Part shown: positions 30,085-32,098 of the stretch, piece by piece
Position numbering within the stretch: the first letter of the stretch is position 1
How the letters are laid out: each line of letters opens with the position of its first letter
Virus record (IMG/VR): IMGVR_UViG_3300046003_002627
Location: 1-32,098 of that record
Strand: one strand, 5' to 3'
From: a virus
Length of the DNA stretch: 32,098 bases
Notes under the pieces: generated by a model
What the model was told of the DNA's origin: nothing
Seen by the model: only the letters and a program-made list of their open reading frames with translations
Database searches by the model: none
Position numbers and translations under genes: made by a program

Positions 30085-30115
30085 CAAATATAATTAAATA
30101 TTTTTAATTCCTAAA
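30085..30115 (-). promoter_or_regulatory. Promoter for RNA element 2
   Basis: On the minus strand TATATTTG at 30092-30085 is an exact -7 box. TTTAG at 30115-30111 lies 18 nt upstream as an imperfect -33. The start of transcription should be near 30081-30080, which coincides with the first base of the pseudoknot's A strand. Confidence 0.6.
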
Positions 30116-30116
30116 T

Positions 30117-30995
30117 TTATTTAGATAAATAAGTAGGAAAATTTAAACCCTTATCCACCATTTGTTTTGCGGTTTGTTTATACACATCAGGCTTTTTAGA
30201 AAGGTAGCTTTGCGAATCAATTAAGTTATTGATTAAAGAAATGGCATCATTATAATCAATATAATTTGCGCCAACATAACCTCCGAGCAAGTAACTCGTA
30301 GCACGTAAAATAATATGCCCAGTATCGGTTATGGTATTAATACGCTTTGAAATAATCTTTTCTATAACAGAAGTTTTGTCATCAATAATATATTGTTTTA
30401 CTGCAGGCCTAACGATTTCAATATGTTTTGTTGACCAAGTTTGAGCATCGTTTCTGTGTAGAATGTCGGCATCGTAACTAATAAACATTGGTAGTATGCA
30501 GTTCTTTGGTGCTGTATCAAACCCATTATAACAGTTAAGGTGTCGCTCAATTCCTGCATAGTATTGTTTGAATTCATCTACCGAAGTGCAAATCGGAATC
30601 TTAACCAGTGCGCGAACACCATGCCTTGAAGCCGATAGCCACGCGGTTATGATGTATTTATATTCATTGAATAAATATTCTTTAAATTCAACTGCCACAT
30701 CGGATGCTAAATGGTCAAAGTCTAAAACAAGTAAGCCAGTCCAATGTTGAATGTTGGAATACTTACGCGGCCCGTTAACATAAACACATGGAGTAAACGA
30801 GTATAGTTTTGACTTTAATGCTTGTTTTTTAGCCATGTCTTTATTTTCCTCTGCAATCCTTATCTCCTCAAATACATTGCGGATATCTTTTTTAGGTGTT
30901 CTAATAGCGTTTATAAGATATTCAAGCGTAACACTACCAAGTGGAGTGCTACGTTTGATGTCGGCTTCGTAATAGTTGAATGTTATTGGTTGCAT
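30117..30995 (-). CDS. BT4734/VirE-N-like primase-type protein, 292 aa
   Basis: The N-terminal 190 residues match the BT4734-like (VirE N-terminal) domain: GLLVLDFDHL (about 87-96), KYIITAWLSASRHGVRALVKIPI (about 113-135) and YYAGIERHLN, then PMFISYDADILHRN. These regions hold the DFD and S-x-x-H-G residues of the primase-polymerase-like fold. The remaining 100 residues are helical (IILRATSYLLGGYVGANYIDYNDAISLI), like the extension seen before D5 helicases. It overlaps the J-domain gene by 13 nt and probably synthesises primers for the SF3 helicase encoded downstream. Confidence 0.85.
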   Translation of the reverse strand: MQPITFNYYEADIKRSTPLGSVTLEYLINAIRTPKKDIRNVFEEIRIAEENKDMAKKQALKSKLYSFTPCVYVNGPRKYSNIQHWTGLLVLDFDHLASDVAVEFKEYLFNEYKYIITAWLSASRHGVRALVKIPICTSVDEFKQYYAGIERHLNCYNGFDTAPKNCILPMFISYDADILHRNDAQTWSTKHIEIVRPAVKQYIIDDKTSVIEKIISKRINTITDTGHIILRATSYLLGGYVGANYIDYNDAISLINNLIDSQSYLSKKPDVYKQTAKQMVDKGLNFPTYLSK

Positions 30996-31264
30996 AACAA
31001 ATAATAAAATTCGTTTATAGCTTGCATTGCTTCATTACTTCCTCCCTTATCAGGATGAAACCTTTTAGCCATAGTTAAATAAATTGTTTTAAAATTTACA
31101 TTTTTAACTGTTGGTGGATTTATATTAAACCTTGATGCGATTTCACATTTTATTGCACCAGACAAATCTTCATTTATATCAAAATTTTCAAGTGCATAAA
31201 TAAGGTAACTTGTTTCAATGTCATCAATGTAAGTGCCTTTAAATTTTCCAAATGGGAATTTCAT
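30983..31264 (-). CDS. DUF3820-like plus J-domain fusion protein, 93 aa
   Basis: The first half (about 1-47) has the pattern FPFGKFKGTYIDDIETSYLIYALE with SGAIKCEIASRF, like the C-terminal module of exonuclease X/DUF3820. The second half (about 50-92) is a truncated J domain with IYLTMAKRFHPDKGGSNEAMQAINEFYYLL, including the intact HPD triad that activates Hsp70 ATPase. It could recruit host DnaK to replication, as lambda P and similar factors use chaperones. It starts 14 nt after the U6 of RNA element 1 and overlaps the primase gene. Confidence 0.8.
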   Translation of the reverse strand: MKFPFGKFKGTYIDDIETSYLIYALENFDINEDLSGAIKCEIASRFNINPPTVKNVNFKTIYLTMAKRFHPDKGGSNEAMQAINEFYYLLCNQ

Positions 31265-31277
31265 AGTTATAATAATT

Positions 31278-31372
31278 AAAAAAGCCTATCTAATTTCGTG
31301 TAGGGTTCGACTTCTACACTCCATTAAATAGGCCAATAAGTTTATGTTTCTTTAGTGTCGAACCGAAACAAC
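31278..31372 (-). ncRNA. Pseudoknot RNA element 1 (leader or small RNA)
   Basis: In minus-strand RNA, A = GGUUCGAC (31364-31357) pairs with A' = GUCGAACC (31311-31304) in the loop of a long hairpin. The hairpin arms are B = GCCUAUUUAAU, GGA, GUGUAG (31333-31314) and B' = CUACAC, GAA, AUUAGAUAGGC (31303-31284): 11 bp (one U-G) plus 6 bp, with a GGA/GAA internal loop. U6 (31283-31278) follows directly and the ATG is 14 nt further. A -7 box ends at 31377, so RNA would start near 31372. A 12-codon ORF (31324-31286) stops in B' in the GAUAGG motif. Confidence 0.65.
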
Positions 31373-31376
31373 AATG

Positions 31377-31407
31377 CAAACTTAATGAATCTTTCCCAAA
31401 GTCGCAA
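31377..31407 (-). promoter_or_regulatory. Promoter for RNA element 1
   Basis: On the minus strand TAAGTTTG at 31384-31377 is a -7 box overlapping the exonuclease stop codon, and TTG at 31407-31405 is 20 nt upstream as the -33. Transcription should start near 31372, about 8 nt before strand A of the pseudoknot. Confidence 0.6.
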
Positions 31408-32005
31408 GCATTTTTTTATCATATTCCTCCAACCATTCGCGACATTGAATGACGCGCTGAATAATTAACTGCTCAATAGTTACATCGCGTTGCACCTGAT
31501 AAGCCACCCATCTTTCGTTATCCGGTAAGTCATCATACACAACTTCTCCTTCGTAATTCGCCTCCTCTGGTGTGTTCATAAGGCCATGAAACACGATAAA
31601 CGTAGGTCTTTCATAAAGTGCCATGTAACCGCGACCTTGCCATTCGTAATCGCTATTCATTCCCTCAATAGCTTGTTGTTGCAATGTTTTACGAGACCAC
31701 GCTGCCTTAACATCAACAATTAAGTGATTCGTTATAACATCGCACGTTCCAACCATCCATTCGTTGTGAACGGTTACTTCATTCTTTTGAGCCATACCAA
31801 GTCCGATTTGCTCGGCCATAAAGTCGATAAGGTCAATCTCAACTAAGTTACCTTTCATAATGTACTTGGAATGTATTTGTTCGCGGTCATTTGCATACCA
31901 CTCCATCAAGAATGTTTTGCAGGTTGCTGACAATTCTCCTTTAGTTTTTGCGTTGCTCATTATCTTACCGATTTGAGAGCAATGTATTCTGAATATCTTA
32001 TCCAT
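31382..32005 (-). CDS. YqaJ/lambda-exonuclease-like recombination nuclease, 207 aa
   Basis: PD-(D/E)xK-type residues are visible: KGNLVEIDLIDF (about 51-62, Glu), GTCDVITNHLIVDVKAAWS (Asp about 87; D-x-K about 98-100) and YEWQGRGYMALY (Gln/Tyr) near 119-130. At 207 aa it is close to the lambda exonuclease/YqaJ size. It resects double-stranded DNA 5'-3' for single-strand annealing. The start ATG overlaps the upstream stop by 8 nt, so it probably works with the protein encoded there. Confidence 0.85.
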   Translation of the reverse strand: MDKIFRIHCSQIGKIMSNAKTKGELSATCKTFLMEWYANDREQIHSKYIMKGNLVEIDLIDFMAEQIGLGMAQKNEVTVHNEWMVGTCDVITNHLIVDVKAAWSRKTLQQQAIEGMNSDYEWQGRGYMALYERPTFIVFHGLMNTPEEANYEGEVVYDDLPDNERWVAYQVQRDVTIEQLIIQRVIQCREWLEEYDKKMLATLGKIH

Positions 32006-32098
32006 TTGTCAATAGTTTTTCCACCTCGTTAGTAACATTATACTTCTTTTTAATTGCATCTATCGTAACCGATCCCGCAGCAATAGCCGCTTTGGCCT
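31998..32098 (-). CDS. C-terminus of an unknown protein, possibly recombination mediator (runs off right edge)
   Basis: The last 33 codons are visible, ending in a helical segment (AKAAIAAGSVTIDAIKKKYN, then VTNEVEKLLTNG) and TAA at 31998-32000. The stop overlaps the exonuclease ATG by 8 nt. A short helix-turn-helix-like tail (TIDAIKKKYNVTNEVEKLL) is seen in C-terminal parts of phage recombination proteins. Together with the exonuclease this would suggest a RecT/Erf-type annealing protein, but too little is visible to name it. Confidence 0.5.
   Translation of the reverse strand, partial: AKAAIAAGSVTIDAIKKKYNVTNEVEKLLTNG

Noticed and set aside
31298-31319. tRNA/tmRNA T-arm-like GGTTCGA loop
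   Set aside because: On the plus strand GTGTAG-GGTTCGACTT-CTACAC resembles a T arm, but the loop has 10 nt, there is no acceptor stem joined to it and no anticodon arm. The sequence is better explained by the pseudoknot.
1-32098. Integrase, repressor or att site marking a prophage
   Set aside because: No recombinase or CI-like gene and no attachment core were found. The HTH protein alone does not show lysogeny, and both ends of the window are cut.

Overview
The window is most likely part of a tailed (siphovirus-like) phage or prophage of a Bacteroidota host. The protein types fit: BT4734/VirE-N-like primase, D5-like helicase, YqaJ-like exonuclease, M15 lysozyme-type peptidase, terminase, portal, MuF, capsid and tape measure. 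The expression signals fit too. Start codons lack a Shine-Dalgarno and sit behind A/T-rich leaders such as AACTAACAACATG, and several boundaries carry the Bacteroidota sigma-factor signature TAnnTTTG with TTG about 19-20 nt upstream. No integrase, tRNA, rRNA, CRISPR or insertion sequence was found, and both window edges cut through genes.

Layout. Positions 1-1101 (minus) hold four small genes of unknown function. A divergent promoter pair at 1126-1188 separates them from a plus-strand block (1211-5698) of small genes that includes a helix-turn-helix protein, an M15 endolysin, a two-TM holin and a spanin-like protein. The blocks converge on a hairpin terminator at 5741-5776. Everything from 32098 down to 5771 is on the minus strand and reads right to left: recombination and replication (C-terminus of an unknown protein, YqaJ exonuclease, DUF3820-like/J-domain protein, primase, small AGLAMQ-motif protein, SF3 helicase, VRR-NUC nuclease); an AT-rich repeat region at 27969-28243 that could be an origin; a late promoter; terminase small and large subunits; a glycosyltransferase and a methyltransferase; the tail module (assembly chaperone, tape measure, tail tip); a second glycosyltransferase; the head module (portal, MuF, scaffold, capsid, connector, neck); two paralogous candidate tail-tube proteins; a fibre-like protein; and small membrane proteins.

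How it works together. The early right-hand genes would copy and recombine the genome. TerS/TerL, portal, scaffold and capsid package it. The tail set builds a long tail. The endolysin, holin and spanin-like protein on the plus strand would lyse the cell. The head and tail modules are permuted relative to the usual siphophage order.

The most interesting signals are two intergenic RNA elements (about 31372-31278 and 30080-29979, minus strand). Each has its own TAnnTTTG promoter, an A-B-A'-B' pseudoknot topology whose G-U wobbles favour the minus strand, a terminal hairpin followed by six U, and a start codon just beyond. Other strong points are an unannotated -1 frameshift extension of the tail assembly chaperone (T9 slippery run at 23435-23443), a 655-bp segment with integron-cassette-like ends around 2131-2795, and several genes too short for routine calling (2673-2810, 5771-5938, 13628-13684).
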